Shown here: piece by piece, positions 8,461 through 14,952 of the stretch | Numbering within the stretch: position 1 is the stretch's first letter | How the letters are laid out: each line of letters starts with the position of its first letter | NCBI GenBank assembly: GCA_002898275.1 | Contig: BEIQ01000004.1 | Location: 248,001-312,000 of the forward strand | DNA length: 64,000 nucleotides | Direction: 5' to 3' | Source: a bacterium HR40 | GTDB lineage: Bacteria > Pseudomonadota > Alphaproteobacteria > Geminicoccales > Geminicoccaceae | Notes under the pieces: model-generated | Told to the model about the DNA's origin: nothing | What the model saw: the letters and a program-made list of their open reading frames with translations, nothing else | The model's database searches: none | Program-made: the position numbers and the translations under genes

Positions 8461-9264
8461 TCAGCGAGACGGTTCGCGGGAGCCGAGCTTGACCGATCGG
8501 CGCCACTCCCGAACGAGGAGCGTTGCCACCAGTGCGAGGGAAAAGGCGCCGCTAGCGATAGCCATGAACAGCGAATAGTCGAAATAGTAACGACCGCTGG
8601 CAGGATCGTAGACGGTGCAAAAGAGACGTACTTTGTCGATCAGCGATTCGACGTCGGCCAGCGGTCGGAAGCGGCCGAACACGACGTCCTTGAGCGGCTC
8701 CACGATTTGCGGTGGCGCGAAGGCGCCGCCATAGATCTGACGGTAGATGCGGCCATTGGCATCGACCACCGTGATTTGCGCCATGTGCTCGAAGCCGCCC
8801 GCCGCGGGATAGAAGGTGAAGCCGACCGCTTCGGCGAGGCGGTCGATGGTCTTTTGGTCGGCGGACAGGAAGTGCCAGTTCGGCAGGCTGACGCCCTGGC
8901 TGCGCATGAAGGCGCGCATGCGATCGGGTGTGTCGTGACGGGCATCGAAGCCGATGGTCAGAACGGCGAAGCGGTCGGCGCCGAAGAGTTCCTGGGCGTT
9001 CTCGACGATCGGATGGAGGTTGCGCACCACGAGCGGGCAGACGTCGCTGCACGCCGTATAGACGAGGGTGAGGAGAAATGGCCGGCCGCTGAAGTCGGCG
9101 AATCGCACCCGCCGCCCGCTGACGTCGGAAAAGGCGAGATCCGGCAGGCTGCGGCCGAGAACGGCCTGGCTTTTCTGCAAGGCCGCCTCGACCCCGAGTG
9201 GCGCGGCTGCGGCTTCGGTCGGCGCGCTCAAGAAGAGCGCCAGGGCATAGAGGAGCCACCTCAC
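8461..9264 (-). CDS. SCO1/SenC-family copper chaperone
   Basis: 267 residues. An N-terminal signal or anchor (LLYALALFLSAPTEAAAA) is followed by a thioredoxin-fold domain with the copper motif CSDVC (in YTACSDVCPLVV) and the distal His in FEHMAQITVVD, the three ligands of SCO proteins. A second hydrophobic helix near the C terminus (LFMAIASGAFSLALVATLLV) with a basic tail RREWRRS-like end anchors the protein again. SCO/SenC proteins load or reduce the CuA site of subunit II. The GTG start at 9264 overlaps the ctaB stop as GTGA. In Nitrosomonas, a senC gene accompanies norSY (from memory of the literature), which fits the proposed NO-reductase reading of this operon. Confidence 0.92.
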   Translation of the reverse strand: MRWLLYALALFLSAPTEAAAAPLGVEAALQKSQAVLGRSLPDLAFSDVSGRRVRFADFSGRPFLLTLVYTACSDVCPLVVRNLHPIVENAQELFGADRFAVLTIGFDARHDTPDRMRAFMRSQGVSLPNWHFLSADQKTIDRLAEAVGFTFYPAAGGFEHMAQITVVDANGRIYRQIYGGAFAPPQIVEPLKDVVFGRFRPLADVESLIDKVRLFCTVYDPASGRYYFDYSLFMAIASGAFSLALVATLLVREWRRSVKLGSREPSR

Positions 9265-10133
9265 GAGGCATCTCCAGCGAGGAAGCGATCGAGAAAGATG
9301 CCGGTGACGAGCAGCAGGAGCTGGCCGAGGGAGGCGAAGAAGTTGAGCAGCGCTGCCCGCCGGTCGGGACGGCGAAGGAGGGCGAGGCTGGTCCAGCTGA
9401 ACCCGAGGCCGCCCGCGAGCGCGCAGGCGCCATAGATCGCGCCCATGCCCCAAGCCAGCGGCAAAAGCGAGAGCAGGCTCAGGGCGAGGGTGTGGGCGAG
9501 GACGATCCGCGCGCAGCGTCGTTCGCCCACGACCACCGGCAGCATCGGCACGCCGGCCGCCTCGTACTGGTCGCGAGCCGCGAGCGCCAGGCTCCAGAAA
9601 TGCGGCGGCGTCCACAAGAACAACACCACCGCCAGGACGATCGCGGCCGGCGCGGGGACGGGATCGACGACTGCCGCTCCAGCGAGCACCGCAAAGGACC
9701 CCGCGGCTCCGCCGATGACGATGTTGAGCGGCGTGCGGCGCTTGAGCCAGACGGTGTAGACGACCCCGTAGGTGAAGGCTCCGGCGAACACGTGGAAGGC
9801 AGCCCAGCCGTTGCCGGCTGTGCCGGCAAGCCCGAGGGCGACGGCCAGCATGGCGGAAACGAGCCCCAGCCAGTGCCACCCGGCCCGCAGCCGCCCGGCG
9901 ACGAAGGGACGGCTGCGGGTGCGCGGCATGCGGGCATCGAGATCGCGCTCGATGTACTGGTTGAAGGCGCCGGCGGCCGAAGACGCGATCAACACGGCGA
10001 GCGCGAGGCCGAAGATCCGGCCCGTTTCGGGGAGCTGCCCCGGCTGAATGGCGAGGCCCGCGAGCGCGGAGAGGGTGATGGCGATCCCGATCCGCAGCTT
10101 GAACACCGAAACCAGATCGCGCACGAGCGTCAC
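9261..10133 (-). CDS. ctaB: Protoheme IX farnesyltransferase (heme O synthase)
   Basis: 290-residue polytopic UbiA-family prenyltransferase that farnesylates heme B to heme O at the inner membrane. Visible signatures: AFNQYIERDLDARMPRTRSR with the Asp-rich prenyl-diphosphate site, YTVWLKRRTPLNIVIGGAAG, and FLWTPPHFWSLAL, all diagnostic of CtaB/CyoE. GTG at 10133 is preferred because GGAGA lies seven bases upstream; GTG 10166 would overlap the subunit I stop as GTGA and is the alternative. Length matches the family (~290-300). Its presence inside the operon suggests the heme-copper enzyme may use heme O or A; most characterised NORs use heme B, so this is a point to weigh. Confidence 0.94.
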   Translation of the reverse strand: MTLVRDLVSVFKLRIGIAITLSALAGLAIQPGQLPETGRIFGLALAVLIASSAAGAFNQYIERDLDARMPRTRSRPFVAGRLRAGWHWLGLVSAMLAVALGLAGTAGNGWAAFHVFAGAFTYGVVYTVWLKRRTPLNIVIGGAAGSFAVLAGAAVVDPVPAPAAIVLAVVLFLWTPPHFWSLALAARDQYEAAGVPMLPVVVGERRCARIVLAHTLALSLLSLLPLAWGMGAIYGACALAGGLGFSWTSLALLRRPDRRAALLNFFASLGQLLLLVTGIFLDRFLAGDAS

Positions 10134-10162
10134 GGCGTGTCTCCGGCCTGCGGCGAGGCCGC

Positions 10163-11911
10163 TCACGAGAGCGGCCACAGCTCGGACAGATATTTCCAGT
10201 TGACGAAGTAATAGAGGGCGAAGGCGACGAAGAACACCGCGACGAGGGTGTAGGTACCCGGCAGATGGCCGAAGCCCTCGCTACCGTGCCGACCCACCTG
10301 AGCCGAGCTGCCGCTCTCGACCACCCGCTGCGGCAAGGGGCCGAGGGCGTGGAGCGCATTGCGCTCGTGGACGGGCCTGCCGAAGAGCACGCTCGCCACG
10401 GTGATCGCGACGTAGAGCGCACCCCCCACCGTCGCCAAGATCGCGAAGATGCCGTTGAGCCCCAACATCAAGAAGGCGGTCGCCGGATAGTCGAAGCTCA
10501 GGATGGCGTCCGCGAAGGTGATGTCCCAATGGCGTCGGGCGACGCCGAGGGTGCCGGCGCCGAGCATGAAGAGCGAAATGCCGCCCGCACCGATGCCGAA
10601 CAGCCATGGCTGCCACTTGGCGAGGCCCGGCCACATCACCTCGCGCCGGAAGATGAGGGGCAGGACGAGATAGGTGAGCGCCATGAAGGCGAGGGTGGTG
10701 CCGGCCACTACCGTGCCGTGGAAATGTCCGGGCACGTAGAGGGTGTTGTGCATCATGATGTTGAGCTGCTCGGTGCCGAGCACGACGCCGGAAATGCCGC
10801 CGATGAAGCCGAACATCACGAGCGACAGGAACATGCCGGAGAAAGCGGGATTGCCCCAGGGCGCCCGTCGCAGCCACTCGAACATGCCGTGCACATAGCC
10901 GTTGCGGCGCTGGGCCGCCTCGATGGCTCCCGGCACTGTCATACCGTGGATCAGCGAGCCGAGCACGGCGAGATAGAGGGCGTAGCTCGTGTTGAAGACC
11001 TTCCACTCGGACGACAGGCCGGGTTCCACCAGCAAGTGGTGAGCGGAAGCGAGCTGGAGGAAAAGAATGTAGAACAAGAACGCGGTGCGGCTCACTTTCT
11101 CCGATAGCGGTTTGGCACCGAGGAGGATGGCCGCGATCGCGTACCATACCGCGACATGGGCCGAGACGTTGATCTGCTGCGAGCTGTGGCCCATGCCCCA
11201 CCAGACGAGCTTGTACATGAGCGTGTCGATGTGGCCGATGTAACCGAGCGACCACAGCCAGGTGGGAATGAGGATGATCGCGCCCGAAGCGATGGTGAAG
11301 ACGGCGATGACCGCCGCCGCGATGGCGCCGAAGGTGACGAGTGGCACCGATCCCTCGTAGGTGCGTTCCTCGCGGGCGACGACGAGCGTGCCGAAGAAGA
11401 CCATGCAGCCGATGAGGGCGCCGACCGCGAACAGGATCAGGCCGAGATAGAAGTTCGGCGACGCTCGCAGCGGCACGTAGGAGGTGAACATCACGCTCGA
11501 ATCGCCTTGCAGAACGGTGAAATCGGTCAGCAGGGCACCCGCCACCATCAGTACGAAGGCGATCCAGGCGAATTGGGGTGCCGCCAGGCGGCAGTTGAGC
11601 AAGACTGCCGAGGCGAAGTATAGAATGGCCATCTCGAAAAAGATGATCCAGAACAAAAGAACATTGAGCCCGTGGGCAGTAAGCACCATGTAGAAGGTAT
11701 CGGAATCGAGCAGATGTACTGCCGGCCACCGGGTCAGGGCGACCAGCAGACCCAAAACGCCACCGATGGCCAGGAAGACCACCGCCGCTACCGCATTGGC
11801 CTTGATCAGCCGCTCGGCAGCGAGATCGATCTTGAGCGCCGTCACCGGGCAAGTGCGGAACTTCGCCGCGATCCCGCCGATGACGCCAATTTCACCGGCT
11901 GCGGTTGCCAT
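10163..11911 (-). CDS. Heme-copper superfamily subunit I, probable sNOR-like nitric oxide reductase
   Basis: 582 residues, about 14 hydrophobic segments. Ligands present: H80 in LTAHG and H398 for the low-spin heme, H396 for the high-spin heme (GHFHG), and H242 plus H291-H292 (SAHHLLVEP) for the binuclear metal. The oxygen-reductase tyrosine that should lie four residues after H242 (HPxxY) is Gln246 here (GHSSQQ), and the stretch SLIHGMTVPG lacks the K-channel lysine of A-type enzymes. cNOR has Glu at that position. Loss of the Tyr is typical of NO reductases in this superfamily. With a CuA subunit, SenC, NnrS and hemerythrin as neighbours, an sNOR-type reductase (2 NO to N2O) is favoured; a divergent ba3-like oxidase remains possible. 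GGGGAGA lies six bases before the ATG. Confidence 0.8.
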   Translation of the reverse strand: MATAAGEIGVIGGIAAKFRTCPVTALKIDLAAERLIKANAVAAVVFLAIGGVLGLLVALTRWPAVHLLDSDTFYMVLTAHGLNVLLFWIIFFEMAILYFASAVLLNCRLAAPQFAWIAFVLMVAGALLTDFTVLQGDSSVMFTSYVPLRASPNFYLGLILFAVGALIGCMVFFGTLVVAREERTYEGSVPLVTFGAIAAAVIAVFTIASGAIILIPTWLWSLGYIGHIDTLMYKLVWWGMGHSSQQINVSAHVAVWYAIAAILLGAKPLSEKVSRTAFLFYILFLQLASAHHLLVEPGLSSEWKVFNTSYALYLAVLGSLIHGMTVPGAIEAAQRRNGYVHGMFEWLRRAPWGNPAFSGMFLSLVMFGFIGGISGVVLGTEQLNIMMHNTLYVPGHFHGTVVAGTTLAFMALTYLVLPLIFRREVMWPGLAKWQPWLFGIGAGGISLFMLGAGTLGVARRHWDITFADAILSFDYPATAFLMLGLNGIFAILATVGGALYVAITVASVLFGRPVHERNALHALGPLPQRVVESGSSAQVGRHGSEGFGHLPGTYTLVAVFFVAFALYYFVNWKYLSELWPLS

Positions 11912-11914
11912 GGT

Positions 11915-12469
11915 TCATCTCCCCTGACCGGGTTCCACCACCCGGATGCGGCCGGTCATCTGGTGATGGCCGGCGCCGCAGAATTCGTTACAGACGACAC
12001 TGAAAACCCCGCTTTCGGTGGGCGTGATCGTCACGATGTGCTCGAGCCCAGGATGGACCTGAATGTTCAAGTTGACGGGCTGGAGCGAGAAGCCATGCTG
12101 CCAGTCGGCAGACGACAAGTGGAGGCGGTAGCTTTGACCCTTCTCGAGCTGGAGGACAGGCCAGAATTCCCACAGTCGAGCCAGCAGATAAACGTCGCTG
12201 CCGGGCGGCGGTGCCACCAGCGGATAGCCGGTATCTCCTTCATCTCCGATACGGTACTGCTCGACGAATGCCTCGACCTTCTTGACGTAGCGGTCAGGCT
12301 TCACTCGGTAGACTTCTGCGGAGAGATTCTGTTTTCCCTCCAGGTGCCAGTAGATCATCATGAAGAACATGAACAGGCCCCAGAGGAAGGCGATCCCGAT
12401 CCACACCAGCTCGCCCGTGGCCACGGGTTCGTTCCACCAGACCCGGCTCTCGGGAGGACGCACGGCCAT
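11915..12469 (-). CDS. CuA-containing subunit II of the heme-copper enzyme (NorS/CoxB-like)
   Basis: 184 residues: one N-terminal transmembrane helix (LVWIGIAFLWGLFMFFMMIYW) and a periplasmic cupredoxin domain. A complete CuA site is visible: H125 in ADWQHGF, then C160, C164, H168 and M171 in CNEFCGAGHHQM. This spacing and wording are nearer to ba3-type than to aa3-type subunits. CuA accepts electrons from cytochrome c or a cupredoxin and passes them to subunit I. A single N-terminal helix, rather than two, also fits the B-type/sNOR group. It ends 3 bp before the subunit I start and follows the 50-residue protein at 12483-12635. No cytochrome c gene is present in the operon, so the donor is encoded elsewhere or is the fusion protein. 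Confidence 0.92.
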   Translation of the reverse strand: MAVRPPESRVWWNEPVATGELVWIGIAFLWGLFMFFMMIYWHLEGKQNLSAEVYRVKPDRYVKKVEAFVEQYRIGDEGDTGYPLVAPPPGSDVYLLARLWEFWPVLQLEKGQSYRLHLSSADWQHGFSLQPVNLNIQVHPGLEHIVTITPTESGVFSVVCNEFCGAGHHQMTGRIRVVEPGQGR

Positions 12470-12482
12470 GGCGCACCTCCCC

Positions 12483-12635
12483 CTATTCCGCCACCGGGAT
12501 CTGGGTGAGTTCGACGAGGCCCCACACCAGATACAGCGTCGCGGGTACGGTCACCCCGAGGAACAGCAACAGGAACGGATTGTCCAACACCCGTTGCATG
12601 AACGGGATCTTCTCGCTCGTACCGGTGTCGCTCAT
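12483..12635 (-). CDS. 50-residue single-helix membrane protein, first gene of the heme-copper operon
   Basis: Small protein starting MSDTGTSEKIPFMQRVLDNP, followed by one hydrophobic helix of about 20 residues (FLLLFLGVTVPATLYLVWGL) and a short C-terminal tail VELTQIPVAE. The ATG at 12635 has a strong GGAGGGGG ribosome-binding site five bases upstream, and the TAG is 13 bp before the subunit II start, so it is a genuine first gene. B-type (ba3) oxidases have a tiny subunit IIa with one helix that complements the single-helix subunit II; this protein has the right size, topology and position to be the equivalent. No sequence family is recognised, so the subunit role is an inference. Confidence 0.8.
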   Translation of the reverse strand: MSDTGTSEKIPFMQRVLDNPFLLLFLGVTVPATLYLVWGLVELTQIPVAE

Positions 12636-12657
12636 GACCCCCTCCGACCGGAACGGA

Positions 12658-12678
12658 GCGCACGGCGCGTCCGTGCGC
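12658..12678 (-). other. Leader stem-loop before the heme-copper operon
   Basis: An 8-bp perfect inverted repeat (GCGCACGG / CCGTGCGC) with a 5-base loop lies 23-43 bases upstream of the first start codon. If transcription begins about 41 bases from the centre of the FNR-type box, this hairpin would lie in the 5' untranslated leader. No U tract follows, so it is not an obvious terminator; mRNA stability or a regulator site are possible roles. Confidence 0.4.
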
Positions 12679-12721
12679 CGGCATCCACGGGCGATGCTGG
12701 ACCGAGGCGCGGCAAGGGAAA

Positions 12722-12735
12722 TTGATCGAGGTCAA
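12722..12735. promoter_or_regulatory. FNR/Anr/Dnr-type binding box
   Basis: TTGATCGAGGTCAA matches the FNR-family consensus TTGAT-N4-ATCAA at nine of ten defined bases. It lies in the 155-bp divergent gap: its centre is about 93 bp from the first ATG of the heme-copper operon and about 62 bp from the apbE-like ATG. FNR, Anr and the NO-responsive Dnr/NnrR proteins share this site, so induction under low oxygen or NO is likely. Which direction it serves is not decided; the -10 regions on both sides are weak (GATATC or TATCGT around 12764-12771 on the plus strand). Confidence 0.7.
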
Positions 12736-12790
12736 GTCGCCATTTTCGCAACGGCGCCATGCTGATATCGTAAAACGGAAGCGACACGGC

Positions 12791-13750
12791 ATGCACAGGC
12801 GGCGGGTCTTGCAACTGCTGCTTTCAGCCATCGGCAGCGGGCTCGTGGCTGGGCGCGGAAGCCGGCTTCCGCCGCTCTTCGTGCATCGCGCCGAGGCCTT
12901 GGGGACCACCGCGGTCTTCACGGTCGCCGCGAGCGACAGCGGCGAGGCGGAAGCCATGGTCGCGCCGCTCCTGGCGGAGCTGCGTCGACTGGAGAAGATC
13001 TTCAGCCTGTACGATCCCGATTCCGCCCTCTCGCGCCTCAACCGCGACGGCGTGCTCGCCGCCCCACCCTTCGAACTGATCGAGCTGCTGCAGCTCTGCG
13101 CGCGTCTCCACACCGCGAGCCAAGGGGCCTTCGATCCCACGGTGCAGCCCCTCTACGCGGCGCTGGCCGAGCATTTCGCGCGTTCGCCGCGACCTCCCTC
13201 GGCGGAAACCCTCGACAGGGCGCGGGCCAGCATCGGCTTTTATCGGGTGGCCCTCGCCCCGGATCGCATCCAGTTGCCGCCCGGTATGGCCCTCACCCTC
13301 AATGGCATCGCCCAGGGCCATGCCGCAGACCGGCTCGTCACTCTCGCTCGCAGCCTGGGAGCGGAGGCGGTCTTGATCGATACTGGCGAGCTCGCCGCCT
13401 CGGCGCCGCCACCCGGCAAACGCTTCTGGGAGGTGATGGGTCGTGTCGGTCCCGGACCGGGCATGCGGGTCAGTCTCGCCACAGGGGCGCTCGCCGTGTC
13501 CCATGCCGGCGCCACGCGCTTCGAGCCCACGGGTCACTTCAACCATCTGTTGGATCCGCGCAGCGGCCGCTCGCCCGGACCGCTTTGCGGCGCGATGGTG
13601 GTGGCCGAGACGGCAGCGCTGGCCGACGGGCTGTCGACGGCGCTCTGTCTGCTCGCTCCGGGCCAGGCGGTGGACCTGCTGAGGGCTTTTCCGGTGGAGC
13701 GGGCGCTGCTCGTCGACGGCGACGGCCGGCGGCACCGCTTCCCCGTCTGA
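12791..13750 (+). CDS. ApbE/NosX-like FAD:protein FMN transferase
   Basis: 319 residues. ApbE-family enzymes attach FMN covalently to Thr of periplasmic or membrane flavoproteins such as NqrB/C, RnfG and NosR. The N terminus has an RRR followed by a hydrophobic stretch (VLQLLLSAIGSGLVAG), a Tat-like or Sec signal. Conserved segments: FSLYDPDSALSRLN, GAFDPTVQPLY, LNGIAQGHAADRL (typical of the NosX branch) and HLLDPRSGRSPG with the metal/FAD-binding Asp. ATG 12791 is chosen because it begins the signal sequence; upstream frame is open but covers the FNR-type box. Divergent from the heme-copper operon. No obvious flavinylation target is visible nearby. ApbE assignment is firm, the NosX-type partner is inferred. 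Confidence 0.9.
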   Translation: MHRRRVLQLLLSAIGSGLVAGRGSRLPPLFVHRAEALGTTAVFTVAASDSGEAEAMVAPLLAELRRLEKIFSLYDPDSALSRLNRDGVLAAPPFELIELLQLCARLHTASQGAFDPTVQPLYAALAEHFARSPRPPSAETLDRARASIGFYRVALAPDRIQLPPGMALTLNGIAQGHAADRLVTLARSLGAEAVLIDTGELAASAPPPGKRFWEVMGRVGPGPGMRVSLATGALAVSHAGATRFEPTGHFNHLLDPRSGRSPGPLCGAMVVAETAALADGLSTALCLLAPGQAVDLLRAFPVERALLVDGDGRRHRFPV

Positions 13751-13774
13751 CGGCCGGCGGCACCGGTTCGTCGC

Positions 13775-13803
13775 TTGTCGCATCGGCCGCCGCCGACTAT
13801 CGT
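13775..13803 (+). promoter_or_regulatory. Sigma-70 promoter of tRNA-Val
   Basis: TTGTCG at 13775-13780 and TATCGT at 13798-13803 with a 17-base spacer, each matching consensus at four of six positions. The -10 ends 11 bases before the tRNA 5' end, the expected spacing for a short leader. Confidence 0.55.
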
Positions 13804-13814
13804 CGCCGCCACCT

Positions 13815-13886
13815 GCGGGCGTAGCTCAGGGGTAGAGCACGGCGCTTACACCGCCGGTGGCGGAGGTTCGAATCCTCCCGCCCGCA
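13815..13886 (+). tRNA. tRNA-Val (anticodon UAC)
   Basis: Full cloverleaf by eye: acceptor GCGGGCG pairs with CGCCCGC; D arm GCTC-AGGGGTA-GAGC; anticodon stem CGGCG/CGCCG around loop CTTACAC with anticodon TAC; variable region GTGGC; T arm GGAGG-TTCGAAT-CCTCC. Discriminator A at 13886. The genome continues CCG, so the 3' CCA is not encoded completely and would be added by CCA-adding enzyme. 72 bases. Confidence 0.97.
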
Positions 13887-13980
13887 CCGGCTTCATCGCG
13901 GGTGCCGGCACAGCGGTGACGGCAGGAGCGGGGCGACGCACGCCTTTACAGGCTAGCTGCGGCGTGAAAGATAGCGCGCC

Positions 13981-14934
13981 ATGCGAGTGTACAGGGGTCC
14001 GGGCGACTTGCCCGCCGAGGCGCGCGGCGCGGCCGTTGCCATCGGCAATTTCGACGGTGTGCATCGCGGTCACCGCGCGGTGATCGCGCGCACCCGCGCG
14101 CTCGCCGAGGAACTCGGCGTCGCCTCCGGCGTCGTCACCTTCGAGCCGCATCCCCGCGAGCTGCTCGACCCCGAGCGGGCACCGCCGCGGCTCACCTCCT
14201 TTGCCCGCAAGGCCGAGCTGCTGCGCGCGCTGGGGATCGATCAGCTCCACGTCCTCAGGGTGCGACCGCAGCTCCTCCAGCTGTCGCCCGAGGCCTTCGT
14301 CGAGCGGATCCTGGTCGGCATCCTCGGGGTACGCGCGGTGGTCACCGGAGCGGATTTCCGCTTCGGCCATCGCCGCACCGGCGACGTCGCGATCCTCGTC
14401 GCTCTCGGGCAGCGTTTCGGCTTCGCCGTCGAGGCGATGGAGAAGATCGCCATCGAGGGGATCGTCTGTTCCTCCACCCGCATCCGTCAGGCGATCGCCG
14501 CGGGCGCCGTCCGCGAGGCGGCGAATCTGCTCGGCTATGCCTACGAACTCAGTGGCGGAGTGGTGGCCGGCGACAGGCTCGGCCGCAGCCTCGGCTATCC
14601 CACCGCCAATCTCCGGCTCGCTGGCCGCCGACCCTTGCTGCCCGCCGATGGCATCTACGCCGTGCGTGCGGGGATCCGTCGCAGCGGCGGTTGGAGCTGG
14701 CATCCGGCGGTGGCCAGCCTCGGCGTGCGCCCTACCTTCGGGGGTGGCGAGCGGCGCCTCGAAGTCCATCTCCTGGACGGCCGGCACGAGCTCTACGGTC
14801 TTCGCATGCGCGTCGCCTTCCTCGAGCGGTTGCGCGAGGAGCGCCGCTTCGACACCCTCGAGGCACTGGTCGCCGAGATGGCGCGCGATTGCGCCCGCGC
14901 CCGCGAGGTGCACGGCCTCGAGCCCGCCCCATGA
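13981..14934 (+). CDS. ribF: Bifunctional riboflavin kinase / FAD synthetase RibF
   Basis: 317 residues, the normal RibF length. The N-terminal nucleotidyltransferase domain has AIGNFDGVHRGHRAVI with the HxGH-type motif, FEPHPRELL, and the ISSTxIR-type motif as CSSTRIRQAI. The C-terminal flavokinase domain has GDRLGRSLGYPTANL, the conserved GRxLGxPTAN loop, then GVRPTFGG and the acidic LEVHLLD. It converts riboflavin to FMN and FAD. First gene of a plus-strand series through mutL; ileS begins 18 bp later. Flavin supply to FMN/FAD enzymes in this window (metF, ApbE substrate, GcvT dehydrogenase) depends on it only in the general sense. Confidence 0.97.
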   Translation: MRVYRGPGDLPAEARGAAVAIGNFDGVHRGHRAVIARTRALAEELGVASGVVTFEPHPRELLDPERAPPRLTSFARKAELLRALGIDQLHVLRVRPQLLQLSPEAFVERILVGILGVRAVVTGADFRFGHRRTGDVAILVALGQRFGFAVEAMEKIAIEGIVCSSTRIRQAIAAGAVREAANLLGYAYELSGGVVAGDRLGRSLGYPTANLRLAGRRPLLPADGIYAVRAGIRRSGGWSWHPAVASLGVRPTFGGGERRLEVHLLDGRHELYGLRMRVAFLERLREERRFDTLEALVAEMARDCARAREVHGLEPAP

Positions 14935-14952
14935 ACCGAAAGCGGTCGAGCC

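Noticed and set aside
6589-9435. Plus-strand frame of 948 codons opposite the cytochrome b fusion and sco genes
   Set aside because: It has Arg/Gly/Glu-rich composition without motifs and runs antisense to proteins with full catalytic motifs. It is a shadow of codon bias.
10163-12469. Standard aa3-type cytochrome c oxidase
   Set aside because: The HPxxY motif is replaced by HSSQQ, the A-type K-channel Lys is absent, subunit II has one helix instead of two, and no subunit III gene is nearby.
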